From: Chryseosolibacter sp036402075
Lineage (GTDB): Bacteria; Bacteroidota; Bacteroidia; Cytophagales; Cyclobacteriaceae
Assembly: GCA_036402075.1 (NCBI GenBank)
Contig: DASWTP010000216.1
Span: 3,183 to 67,182, forward strand
Length of the DNA: 64,000 nucleotides
Reading direction: 5' to 3'
This document shows positions 55,211 to 62,733 of the stretch, piece after piece. A model generated the notes under the pieces. The model had not been told where the DNA came from, did no database searches, and saw only the letters and a list, made by a program, of their open reading frames with translations. The position numbers and the translations under genes are program-made. Numbering within the stretch: the first letter of the stretch is position 1; each line of letters starts with the position of its first letter.

Positions 55211-55402
55211 TTATGCGTCTTTTGCGTCCTTATAATCCTCCAGCGAATCCACGTCTGCTGCTCGTTCTCGCGTTACCGGTTTTTTGTCGGCAGGTGACCG
55301 CAACGGTGATATGTTTTTTTCTTCGCCATCAATGTTTTGATCCGGGCGCGAATCGCCATCGGTAATTGGAGTTTCCCGCTCTATTTGTTTTTTATTTTTC
55401 AT
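55211..55402 (-). CDS. Small acidic hydrophilic protein
   Basis: Encodes 63 residues, nearly all polar (ETPITDGDSRPDQNIDGEEK, ending DVDSLEDYKDAKDA). Its ATG overlaps the wrbA stop (ATGA), so it is translationally coupled. Predicted disordered; function unknown. One of four very hydrophilic small proteins in this window. Confidence 0.65.
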   Translation of the reverse strand: MKNKKQIERETPITDGDSRPDQNIDGEEKNISPLRSPADKKPVTRERAADVDSLEDYKDAKDA

Positions 55403-56061
55403 GCGTGTGAGAGTTCATTTGTTAATGCATTTTCATCAACCGATTCATTATTGCTGGAACCTTTTTTCAACCACAAGGCGATCGTAGCTGCTCGTTTTAC
55501 CTGGTGCAGCACAGCTTCCTTGATGTCTTCTTTCATGTTCCCCTTATCGTCTACGGTGGCACTCGCCCCGTATGGGTTACCACCCGTTTTAAATAAGACA
55601 GGATCCGTATAACCTGGTGCAACCACCAGCGCTCCCCAATGGAACATAGTAGTATAAAGCGATAGAATTGTCGCTTCCTGTCCACCGTGCACATTCATTG
55701 CGCTGGACATTGCTGTAACAACTTTGTTCGCCAGCTTTCCCTGGGACCACAGCGGTCCGGTTGAATCGAGGAATTGTTTCATCTGTGATGGCAATGTCCC
55801 ATACCGCGTTGGTGCGCTGAAGACAATGACATCGGCCCATTCCAGGTCTTGTAAGCTGGCTGTCTGAATTTGCTTCGTTTCCTCACTGTGTTTTTTCCAT
55901 GCTGGGTTCGCTGCGATCGCTTGCTGCGGAGCTAGTTCCTCCACTTTACGAATCCTTGTCTCAGACCCAACGGCTTCAGCTCCTTCACTCGCCCATTGGG
56001 CAAGCTGGTAGTTTGCACCGGTTGAACTGTAGTACACAATCAATGTTTTAATTTTATCCAT
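55399..56061 (-). CDS. wrbA: WrbA-like NAD(P)H:quinone oxidoreductase (flavodoxin fold)
   Basis: Encodes 220 residues. FMN-binding loop VYYSSTGANYQLAQ, the strand VIVFSAPTRYGTLPSQMKQFLD, and AMNVHGGQEATILSLYTTMFHWG with NPYGAS match the WrbA/flavodoxin family. It performs two-electron reduction of quinones in oxidative or stationary-phase stress. Slightly longer C terminus than the family norm (about 200). First gene of a two-gene unit. Confidence 0.92.
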   Translation of the reverse strand: MDKIKTLIVYYSSTGANYQLAQWASEGAEAVGSETRIRKVEELAPQQAIAANPAWKKHSEETKQIQTASLQDLEWADVIVFSAPTRYGTLPSQMKQFLDSTGPLWSQGKLANKVVTAMSSAMNVHGGQEATILSLYTTMFHWGALVVAPGYTDPVLFKTGGNPYGASATVDDKGNMKEDIKEAVLHQVKRAATIALWLKKGSSNNESVDENALTNELSHA

Positions 56062-56076
56062 CGTTACTTTATTTGC

Positions 56077-56096
56077 AGACGAAAAAATAACATGCC
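56077..56096 (-). promoter_or_regulatory. GGCAY/T-tract element upstream of wrbA
   Basis: On the minus strand GGCATGTTATTTTTTCGTCT begins at 56096, 35 nt before the wrbA ATG. The first eleven bases equal the element before the DUF1328 gene at 27616. Confidence 0.4.
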
Positions 56097-56262
56097 CCTC
56101 TCGGAGACGAATGGCTGCTCGTCTTCATACGGAATGAACTTTCACTTTCGCCTTTCATGTTTCACAGGTATGCTTAGGAAAATATTTCTACAGCATTATC
56201 GCGAAAGAAAAAAATAGTTAAGCGTTCGCGATATTTTTTTACGGAATATTGCGCGACTTCGG

Positions 56263-56270
56263 TACATTTG
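56263..56270 (+). promoter_or_regulatory. -7 promoter element (TAnnTTTG)
   Basis: TACATTTG is an exact match to the Bacteroidota -7 element, 24 nt before the receiver ATG at 56294; a T run (56234-56240) lies where the -33 TTTG would be. Confidence 0.45.
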
Positions 56271-56293
56271 ATACCCCGCTAATTGATGCTAAA

Positions 56294-56716
56294 ATGGTAC
56301 AACGTGAGATTGAGATTTTGTTAGTAGAGGATGACGCAGATGATGCAGAGCTTACCATCCATACTTTGAAAAAGCATAAACTTGTAAACACCCTGCTGCA
56401 TCTTGATGAAGGCGAAAAGGCGCTCGACTATTTATACTCAAGCAATAACGCACTTCCAAAATTGATTTTACTCGACCTGCGTATGCCGAAGGTCGATGGA
56501 ATCCAAATCCTTCAACGACTCAAGGCCGATCATGAGAAGAAAAATATTCCAGTTGTTGTTTTGGTGTCATCGAAAGAAGGAAAAAATTATGTCGAGTCGT
56601 TTCAATTGAAAGCCGACTCATACATCACTAAGCCCGTTGATTTTAAGAAATTTTTTACGGCCATGTCTGAAATTGGCCTGGCTTGGAAAATTATCGATAC
56701 ACCCGTAGCGCACTGA
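56294..56716 (+). CDS. Single-domain response regulator (Rcp1-like)
   Basis: Encodes 140 residues from the ATG at 56294, chosen because the receiver fold starts there and an exact -7 promoter element precedes it. VEDDADDAE (11-19), phosphoacceptor Asp61 (LILLDLRMPKVDG), Ser in LVSSKEG and Lys in ITKPVD. No output domain. Upstream of the pseudo-receiver and SDR genes on the same strand. Confidence 0.93.
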   Translation: MVQREIEILLVEDDADDAELTIHTLKKHKLVNTLLHLDEGEKALDYLYSSNNALPKLILLDLRMPKVDGIQILQRLKADHEKKNIPVVVLVSSKEGKNYVESFQLKADSYITKPVDFKKFFTAMSEIGLAWKIIDTPVAH

Positions 56717-56803
56717 AATCTGTTTTCCCCGATCATAAAGTGAGCGAGCTAGCGTGGTTTTATCAGCTTGTTCTCTATATTGTGTTTTGATATCAGAAAC
56801 GCA

Positions 56804-57202
56804 ATGAACCGTTCTATTTTAATGCTTGAGCACGATGATGATGATCGCTACATCACGCAAGCTGTGCTCGATGACCTGAAGGCGCAAGTGAACATCAGCT
56901 ATGTGGCCAACAGTACGGATTTTTTTTCGAGGCTTGAGAAATCGAAGCCAGACCTCGTGTTAATTACATATCGCGCCTCTCCGCTCAATGGAGTCGAAGT
57001 ACTGAAAAAGCTTCGCAGTATACCCGCCTTTAAAAGCACACCTGCCATCGTGTTAAGCGGTGTGAGCAGTGAGATCATCGTACGCGAATGCTATAATGCA
57101 GGGGCCACATCGTTTATTACGAAACCCTCGTCCGATAAAGAAACTACCGTGAAGATTGCCCGGTTCCTTGATTACTGGTTTAAGACTGTTGAACTTCCTT
57201 AA
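56804..57202 (+). CDS. Receiver-domain protein lacking the phosphoacceptor Asp
   Basis: Encodes 132 residues from the ATG at 56804. The receiver fold is intact: acidic cluster EHDDDDR (9-15), Ser in VLSGVSS and Lys in ITKPSS. The expected phosphoacceptor is Thr55 (LVLITYRASPLNG, codon ACA) instead of Asp. It is therefore probably a pseudo-receiver acting by binding and not by phosphorylation. The SDR gene begins 8 nt after its stop, so the two are co-transcribed. Confidence 0.88.
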   Translation: MNRSILMLEHDDDDRYITQAVLDDLKAQVNISYVANSTDFFSRLEKSKPDLVLITYRASPLNGVEVLKKLRSIPAFKSTPAIVLSGVSSEIIVRECYNAGATSFITKPSSDKETTVKIARFLDYWFKTVELP

Positions 57203-57210
57203 AGAAAAGT

Positions 57211-58020
57211 ATGGCCGACCGCAAAAAACTGCAGGATCAAATCGCAATTGTGACCGGGGCGAGCTCGGGCATTGGTGCAGGCGTTGCGAAGGCGCTGAGT
57301 GAAGCTGGTGCAACGGTAGTTGTAAACTATTCCAGCAGTGCGGACAAAGCCGAGGCCGTCCTCGAGGAGCTTAAGCAACGGGGAGGTAATGGAATGACAT
57401 TCAAAGCAGATGTGAGCAACGAACGCGAGGTGCAGAGCATGTTTGCTGAAACGATCAAGCGCTTTGGAACGGTCGACATCCTGATTAACAACGCAGGCCT
57501 GCAGAAGGATGCGCGGTTTCACGAAATCACACTGGAACAGTGGGATCAGGTGATTGCCATCAACCTAACAGGACAATTTCTCTGCGCCCGAGAAGCCGTT
57601 AGAGAGTTCTTAAGGCGAGGCGTGGTTCCTTCTAAGTCAAAGGCAGCCGGAAAGATTATCTGCATGAGTTCAGTGCACGAGGTGATCCCGTGGGCAGGGC
57701 ATGCAAACTACGCTGCCTCAAAAGGTGGTGTTATGATGTTAATGAAGAGTATTGCTCAGGAGTACGCTTCGATGAAGATCCGGGTGAATAGCATTGGCCC
57801 AGGCGCTATACGTACGCCCATCAATCACGCTGCATGGCAAACGCCAGAAGCCTACCAAAATCTATTGAAGCTAATTCCCTCCAAACGCATCGGGGAAGCA
57901 GAAGACATCGGCAATGCTGCCGTTTGGCTTGCCTCAGACGATGCAGACTATGTGAATGGCACAACGCTGTTTGTTGATGGCGGTATGTTGCTGTATCCAG
58001 GCTTTGAAGACAATGGCTAA
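57211..58020 (+). CDS. SDR-family dehydrogenase, glucose 1-dehydrogenase-like
   Basis: Encodes 269 residues. Rossmann TGASSGIGAGVAKAL, NNAG motif (ILINNAGLQ), catalytic Ser-Tyr-Lys in CMSSVHEVIPWAGHANYAASKGG, and the PGAIRTPIN and FVDGGM motifs of classical SDRs. The SSVHEVIPW-x-x-x-x-YAASKGG form is characteristic of Bacillus-type glucose 1-dehydrogenases, which oxidise glucose with NAD(P). Substrate is not proven by sequence. In one transcript with the pseudo-receiver. Confidence 0.9.
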   Translation: MADRKKLQDQIAIVTGASSGIGAGVAKALSEAGATVVVNYSSSADKAEAVLEELKQRGGNGMTFKADVSNEREVQSMFAETIKRFGTVDILINNAGLQKDARFHEITLEQWDQVIAINLTGQFLCAREAVREFLRRGVVPSKSKAAGKIICMSSVHEVIPWAGHANYAASKGGVMMLMKSIAQEYASMKIRVNSIGPGAIRTPINHAAWQTPEAYQNLLKLIPSKRIGEAEDIGNAAVWLASDDADYVNGTTLFVDGGMLLYPGFEDNG

Positions 58021-58072
58021 ACGCAACATGATCAGCGCGCACCACATTCACTGCGCAAGCCCTTCACCGTGA

Positions 58073-58324
58073 TCAAATAGTGGTTTCGTCTGTAATCTCT
58101 GTCTCTGATTCCCCAAGGAGTTTCTCTTCTTTCTTTTCTTCCTTCTGGTCACCGGGCTTAGAAGCTTTTCGTTCGGATTGATCAGCAGATGAACGTTTTC
58201 CAGCGTTCATTGGATTGTCCTTCGCTGGCTCATCGGGTCTTTTGTTTGGATCAATGATTTGTGGAGGGGCTGGCGTCTCATGAGGTGAGAAAGGCTCCTT
58301 AACTTTGTTTTGTTCGTTTTCCAT
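58073..58324 (-). CDS. Small Pro/Lys/Glu-rich disordered protein
   Basis: Encodes 83 residues from the ATG at 58324 (an in-frame TTG 15 nt upstream is less likely). Pro-rich first half (FSPHETPAPPQIIDPNKRPD) and Lys/Glu-rich second half (KPGDQKEEKKEEKLLGE). Predicted disordered hydrophilin-like protein, function unknown. A related but weaker element, GGAACAGGATTTTTAAT, precedes it. Confidence 0.62.
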   Translation of the reverse strand: MENEQNKVKEPFSPHETPAPPQIIDPNKRPDEPAKDNPMNAGKRSSADQSERKASKPGDQKEEKKEEKLLGESETEITDETTI

Positions 58325-58441
58325 AGTTGTTTTTATCAACTATTAAAAATCCTGTTCCATCCGCTGCTTTGCATGTGGAAGATAGGCACCAAATAGTATG
58401 GAACAAAATTGTTGATTGGGTGCTGAACTAATTGTCGTTGT

Positions 58442-59497
58442 GTGAAAACGTTTCTTTTTATAGTCGGTTATTTATTTGTTCTCTTTTCGCTCATTCCCCT
58501 GGTGCGAAGCGATAATTGGATTTTCAGGATATTCGAGTATCCGAGGTTTCAAAAGCTGATTATTACATTGACTGTATTTCTGTCTTTTTTGTGGCTTGGT
58601 GATTTCTCGAAAACCCATGACCTCGTGTTTGCTTCAATTCTCGGATGCAATGTTTTCTACCTTTGCTACCAGGTGTTCCCTTATACTGTCATGGCTCGAG
58701 GCCAGATGAAACGAACGAAGGTGCAGGCCTCGGAACGAACTGTCAGCCTTCTTATTTGCAATGTGTTTCAGGACAACAAAAATGTTGAGGCCCTGTTGGA
58801 CCAAGTGCAGCAATACGATCCTGACATGGTGCTTCTTGTCGAGGTGAATTCATACTGGGATACAAAATTGAGGGCACTGCACGGTGCGTATCACCACCGC
58901 GTTTTGAGTCCGTTAGAAAATACGTACGGTATGTCGCTGTACTCGAAACTTGAATTGGTTGATCCATCGGTGAAATATTTGGTTGAGCGTGGGATACCAT
59001 CCATTCATACAAAAGTTAAGTTATCAAATGGCGAGGTGATTCAGTTGTTTGGGTTGCATCCTGAGCCACCTGTACCCAACGAAAATCCGCGGTCAACCGA
59101 ACGCGATGCTGAAATTCTACTTATCGCTAAAAAAGCCGAAAAACTGAAGATGCCTGTGATTGTTGCAGGAGACCTGAACGATGTTGCGTGGAGCTATACA
59201 ACCGAGCTGTTTCTAAAAGTCAGCGGATTGCTGGATCCGCGAAGGGGCAGAGGATTCTACAATACTTTTCACGTTAAGTATCCACTCATGCGCTGGCCGT
59301 TGGATCACGTGTTTTGTTCCAAGCACTTTCGACTCGTTGAACTGAAGCGATTGCCGGACATGGGTTCCGACCATTTTCCTATGTTTATTTCGCTCCAGCT
59401 GTCGCGGGAAGCTGCGGTAGACCAGGAGAAAGAGAAACTCGACAAGGAGCCGGGTGCCGAGCGTGTGGCTAAGGAGAAGATCCGAAAAGTCGCATAA
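58442..59497 (+). CDS. Endonuclease/exonuclease/phosphatase-family membrane protein
   Basis: Encodes 351 residues with a GTG start. Three N-terminal membrane helices (about 4-80) anchor an EEP-fold domain: LICNVFQDNKNVEALLDQV, DMVLLVEVNSYWD (catalytic Glu), VIVAGDLNDVAWS (Asp/Asn), LDHVFCSKHF and GSDHFPMF (Asp/His). This is the YafD-like membrane-anchored arrangement; whether it acts on nucleic acid or lipid phosphates is unknown. Charged C-terminal tail. The stop overlaps the T tract of a minus-strand terminator. Confidence 0.88.
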   Translation: MKTFLFIVGYLFVLFSLIPLVRSDNWIFRIFEYPRFQKLIITLTVFLSFLWLGDFSKTHDLVFASILGCNVFYLCYQVFPYTVMARGQMKRTKVQASERTVSLLICNVFQDNKNVEALLDQVQQYDPDMVLLVEVNSYWDTKLRALHGAYHHRVLSPLENTYGMSLYSKLELVDPSVKYLVERGIPSIHTKVKLSNGEVIQLFGLHPEPPVPNENPRSTERDAEILLIAKKAEKLKMPVIVAGDLNDVAWSYTTELFLKVSGLLDPRRGRGFYNTFHVKYPLMRWPLDHVFCSKHFRLVELKRLPDMGSDHFPMFISLQLSREAAVDQEKEKLDKEPGAERVAKEKIRKVA

Positions 59498-59535
59498 AAA
59501 AAGACTGCCCTGCAAGTGACACATGCCGGGCAGTC
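59494..59535 (-). terminator. Intrinsic terminator of a short minus-strand unit
   Basis: Stem GACTGCCC (59503-59510) pairs with GGGCAGTC (59528-59535), then seven T on the minus strand. On the plus strand there is no T tract, so the element serves transcription from the right. Confidence 0.8.
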
Positions 59536-59574
59536 AAAATCCTCATTCAATTCTATCCATAAACATCATAGAAC

Positions 59575-59588
59575 GAGGTACTAACCTC
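59575..59588 (-). promoter_or_regulatory. Hairpin that could sequester the Shine-Dalgarno sequence
   Basis: On the minus strand GAGGT-TAGT-ACCTC forms a local 5-bp hairpin. Its GTACCTC part is perfectly complementary to GAGGTAC in the upstream SD region (59661-59655), so two exclusive structures are possible. Confidence 0.4.
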
Positions 59589-59590
59589 AT

Positions 59591-59653
59591 CTATCCACAA
59601 AGTGGAATTTGACGGTTTATGTTGCTTGATAAAATTTTCGTGGGACTAGACAT
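59591..59653 (-). CDS. Candidate 20-residue peptide with a full Shine-Dalgarno sequence
   Basis: ATG at 59653 is preceded by AGAAAGGAGGT (59667-59657), which is complementary to the 16S rRNA 3-prime end over eleven bases, at 3-nt spacing. Genes around it lack such a sequence, as is normal in Bacteroidota. The frame encodes a 20-residue peptide beginning MSSPTKILSSNINR and ending PLCG. The -1 frame runs on open past the stop with TLWIDEVSTSFYDVYG. A terminator lies about 60 nt downstream. Whether the product is the peptide, a frameshifted peptide or the RNA itself is unknown. Confidence 0.4.
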   Translation of the reverse strand: MSSPTKILSSNINRQIPLCG

Positions 59654-59810
59654 GGTACCTCCTTTCTTTAAATGGAACATAAGCGAGAGGATTGATCCAA
59701 CGAGCTGATGAACGCTTCCGCTTGCCGATGACGATCGCCATCAAGGGATAAACGTGAAGCAAGGCAAAAACGTTTATTCGATAAAAAAAAAGTTTGTGGT
59801 TTTATTCATT

Positions 59811-59894
59811 GCAAGCTTCAAGTCACAAGCGGTCTCAACTGCCCCTTTGTTTCAAGAGAAATCGTTTACATCCGGGTGCACAGACTTGAAGCTT
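59811..59894. repeat. Inverted repeat, CAAGCTTCAAGTC type
   Basis: CAAGCTTCAAGTC (59811-59823) and GACTTGAAGCTTG (59882-59894) are a perfect 13-bp inverted repeat with a 58-nt spacer, near the 3-prime end of the gamma-glutamyltransferase gene. Of the same general class as the repeats at 41050 and 48550. Confidence 0.7.
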
Positions 59895-59917
59895 GAGGCT
59901 GTAGCTTTCAGCCCTTC

Positions 59918-61624
59918 TCAATATCCTGCCGCTCCGCCATCCGGACTCCTGGAATCCGCAGCCCCTTGCAACAGATTTTTTTCGTGATCACAAAAAATTC
60001 CCATGGCTGATCCCTGGCTTTGCCGGATTGCACCTTCCTGCAGCTGGTGGCCCCGAGCTTTTAAGGCGTTCAGTGTCTCCGCTGAAAAAGCAAACGGCTC
60101 AAAGTTAATTCGATCAGGCAACCATTGATGATGAAACCGTGGTGCCTCGACAGCCTGGGCTATATTCATATTGTGCTCGACAACATTAAGGATCACCTGT
60201 AACACAGTATTGATTATCGTCCGGCCTCCCGGAGATCCAATTACCATTACCGGTTTATTATTCTTTGTTAAGATTGTGGGTGTCATGCTTGAGAGCATTC
60301 GCTTGCCGGGCTGAATGAGATTTGCTTTTGTTCCAATCTGCCCTTTCGAGTCAGTCACTCCAGGTACAGGGTTAAAATCACCCATTTCATCGTTGAGAAA
60401 AAAGCCTAGTCCCTCAGCAACAACCTGCGACCCATACGACTGCTCTAATGTGTAGGTAAGTGAAACAGCAGCGCCATCTTTATCTACCACCGAGAGATGG
60501 GTTGTATTTGTTCCAGCTTCAGGCAGTTGTCCGAATCGTGAGGAGTCGCTCACTGATGCGAGATCCATCTGGATACTCTCGCGAAGTTTTTTTGCATACT
60601 CTTTTGACGTCAGCTTTTCGACCGGGATGTCGTTGTTAAAATCAGGATCGCCCAGATATTGTGCGCGGTCAGCAAATCCACGTTTCATTGCTTCTTTTAG
60701 CACGTGGATGTAATCGGCAGAATGGTAGCCCATCGCTTTCAGGTTGTAGCCTTCGAGGATGTTTAGCATCTCTACGAGCGCAACGCCACCCGAGCTTGGT
60801 GGGCCCATGGTGTAAAGTGTGTAATCACGGAATGTTCCGGTGATTGGTTTGCGTTCAATGGCGTCATATTTTTCGAGGTCTTCAAGTGTCATAATTCCGC
60901 CTTGCGATTGAATGAATTTTACAAGCTTCTCAGCAGTCTCTCCCTTGTAAAATCCGTCACGTCCTTTGCTTCTTATGCGTTTCAGCGTTTCTGCCAGCTC
61001 AGGCTGCTTCCAGTTTTCGTTCAATGCATAAAAGTCTTTTCCATTCTTATACATTACGGCAGCAGTGGATGGAAATTTTTTCCATGTGGCTTCACTGGAG
61101 GCAGCGTGCTGTGTGAGTGCATGGCTATACGGAATTCCTTTCGAGGCAAGTTTAATGGCAGGGGTGAGGAGCTTTTTCCAGGGAAGCTTGCCGTACTTCT
61201 GATGAGCGAGGTAAAGTCCGGCAACTGTGCCCGGTGTACCCACGGAGAGCACACCAACGTGATTGCTTCCTTTGATCAAGTTTCCCGAAGCATCGAGAAA
61301 CATTTTTTCGTGGGCGGCAAACGGAGCTTTCTCACGGAAATCGAACGTTGTGGCTGCTCCATTTTTGTCAACGTACACAATAAATCCGCCTCCGCCAATG
61401 TTTCCGGCCGAAGGCCACGTAACCGCCAGGGCAAATGCTGTTGCCACTGCGGCATCGATAGCATTTCCGCCCTCTTTAAGGATATCGCGTCCAATTTCTG
61501 AAGCGATTAACGAAGATGAAACCACCATTCCGTTTTTCGAGTGCAGCGGAACCCGTCCACCGATTGGGACATACGAAACAAAAAGACAAAAAATGCAGAG
61601 CAGGAGCGAGGAAAGAAGTCGCAT
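59918..61624 (-). CDS. ggt: Gamma-glutamyltransferase
   Basis: Encodes 568 residues with signal peptide (LLSSLLLCIFCLFVSYVPIGG). It is a self-cleaving Ntn hydrolase of the periplasm that transfers or hydrolyses gamma-glutamyl groups of glutathione. Motifs: SSSLIASEIGRDILKEGGNAIDAAVA, the cleavage/nucleophile site GTNTTHLSVVDKDG with Thr374, LNDEMGDF and the substrate-site SSMTPTI, GSPGGRTI. Length and order agree with a complete two-subunit precursor. Confidence 0.96.
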   Translation of the reverse strand: MRLLSSLLLCIFCLFVSYVPIGGRVPLHSKNGMVVSSSLIASEIGRDILKEGGNAIDAAVATAFALAVTWPSAGNIGGGGFIVYVDKNGAATTFDFREKAPFAAHEKMFLDASGNLIKGSNHVGVLSVGTPGTVAGLYLAHQKYGKLPWKKLLTPAIKLASKGIPYSHALTQHAASSEATWKKFPSTAAVMYKNGKDFYALNENWKQPELAETLKRIRSKGRDGFYKGETAEKLVKFIQSQGGIMTLEDLEKYDAIERKPITGTFRDYTLYTMGPPSSGGVALVEMLNILEGYNLKAMGYHSADYIHVLKEAMKRGFADRAQYLGDPDFNNDIPVEKLTSKEYAKKLRESIQMDLASVSDSSRFGQLPEAGTNTTHLSVVDKDGAAVSLTYTLEQSYGSQVVAEGLGFFLNDEMGDFNPVPGVTDSKGQIGTKANLIQPGKRMLSSMTPTILTKNNKPVMVIGSPGGRTIINTVLQVILNVVEHNMNIAQAVEAPRFHHQWLPDRINFEPFAFSAETLNALKARGHQLQEGAIRQSQGSAMGIFCDHEKNLLQGAADSRSPDGGAAGY

Positions 61625-61700
61625 GATGATGAGATTAATAAGGAGAAAGTTAGGATAATATTTTCTAACTCCTGCTCACCAATTTCAGTGAATTTTTTAC

Positions 61701-61979
61701 TTAATGAAAGGTTGGGTTCTCTTCAGTACGAGCGTGGTTCACAGGGTGCACCTCCGGAATGGTATCGGGCAACACCTCGGCCTTGAATCCAAGATCGGAG
61801 ACAAGCGCGATAAGGGTTGGGGTGCAGATCAGCGTTTCATGGGAACAAACGCGAAGGATACGGTCACAGTCCATGAGATCAAAATTGGCGCGGAAACCAG
61901 GAAAGGCCGAGTGAATTTTGTTCAGAATTGCGTCAGCGTTTTTCTGTTCCATTACATTCGTTCGAAAAATCTCAATCAT
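61701..61979 (-). CDS. Small conserved-looking protein, unknown
   Basis: Encodes 92 residues: MIEIFRTNVMEQKNADAILNKIHSAFPGFRANFDLMDCDRILRV. The beta-alpha-beta-like pattern with NFDLxDCDRILRV is one I associate with small uncharacterised Bacteroidota proteins, perhaps ferredoxin- or ACT-like in fold. The C-terminal part (EVHPVNHARTEENPTFH) looks unstructured. It follows the DHFR-like gene by 20 nt on the same strand. Confidence 0.68.
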   Translation of the reverse strand: MIEIFRTNVMEQKNADAILNKIHSAFPGFRANFDLMDCDRILRVCSHETLICTPTLIALVSDLGFKAEVLPDTIPEVHPVNHARTEENPTFH

Positions 61980-61999
61980 GGTGCTAAGTATTAGTGGTG

Positions 62000-62575
62000 T
62001 CAGTCGCGGTTGCGGTAGGTCATCGTTACTACACCGTTTGAAAATACGCGTGTGTGCAACAATTTCAGCCGCAGCCCCCGGGTAATCTCCTTCGAAATAG
62101 AAATCCCCTTGCCGATCACAATCGGAGCAATCGAGATTCGGTATTCGTCAAATAGTTTTTTTTCCAGGAACGCGGAAACGAGTGTGACACCGCCCCAGAT
62201 AATCATGTCCTTTCCCTGCTGTCGTTTCAGTTTCTGGATCTCCATTGGATCAATTTCATCCATCAGCGTGGAGTTGTTCCAGGAAGTTTTATTTAATGTT
62301 TTGGAGAAAACGATTTTTTGAAGTCGGTTCATCGTTTGGGCAAACTCAGCTTCGGAGGGTGAGTTCATCCTGTTTCTTTCAGCCGTTGGCCAATGCAGTG
62401 ACATGCTTTCGTACGCCACCCTTCCAACGAGAATGGTGTCTATTCCCCTGAGTTGCTCCAGTGCAGACTCCATCAATTCGCCATTCCAATGCGAAAAATG
62501 CCAGTCGAGTTCTCCGTATTCGCCAGCCATGTAGCCATCGAGTGTGATGTTTGCCGACAGGATCAGCTTTCTCAT
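62000..62575 (-). CDS. Dihydrofolate reductase-like (RibD C-terminal fold) protein
   Basis: Encodes 191 residues. KLILSANITLDGYMAGEYGELDW, DTILVGRVAYESMS, KIVFSKTL and DMIIWGGVTLVSAFLEKKLFDEYRISIAPIVIGKG match the DHFR/RibD-C-domain family (YyaP/YwjB group), NADPH-dependent reductases of unknown substrate. It is divergent from a GlxA-type regulator 158 nt away, its probable controller. Confidence 0.92.
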   Translation of the reverse strand: MRKLILSANITLDGYMAGEYGELDWHFSHWNGELMESALEQLRGIDTILVGRVAYESMSLHWPTAERNRMNSPSEAEFAQTMNRLQKIVFSKTLNKTSWNNSTLMDEIDPMEIQKLKRQQGKDMIIWGGVTLVSAFLEKKLFDEYRISIAPIVIGKGISISKEITRGLRLKLLHTRVFSNGVVTMTYRNRD

Positions 62576-62733
62576 AAGCCAGCCGTTAGTATTCCTTTAC
62601 CTCTAAGCAACAAACTTAGGTGACATTGGTGCTTTCCGAGCGGGGTAATCACGGCAAACTCAGGGGTTGATTGCGACACATGTTCGGTGTAGCTTTGAAT
62701 GGTTTTACGCTATCGACAAAAGACTCAGTACAT

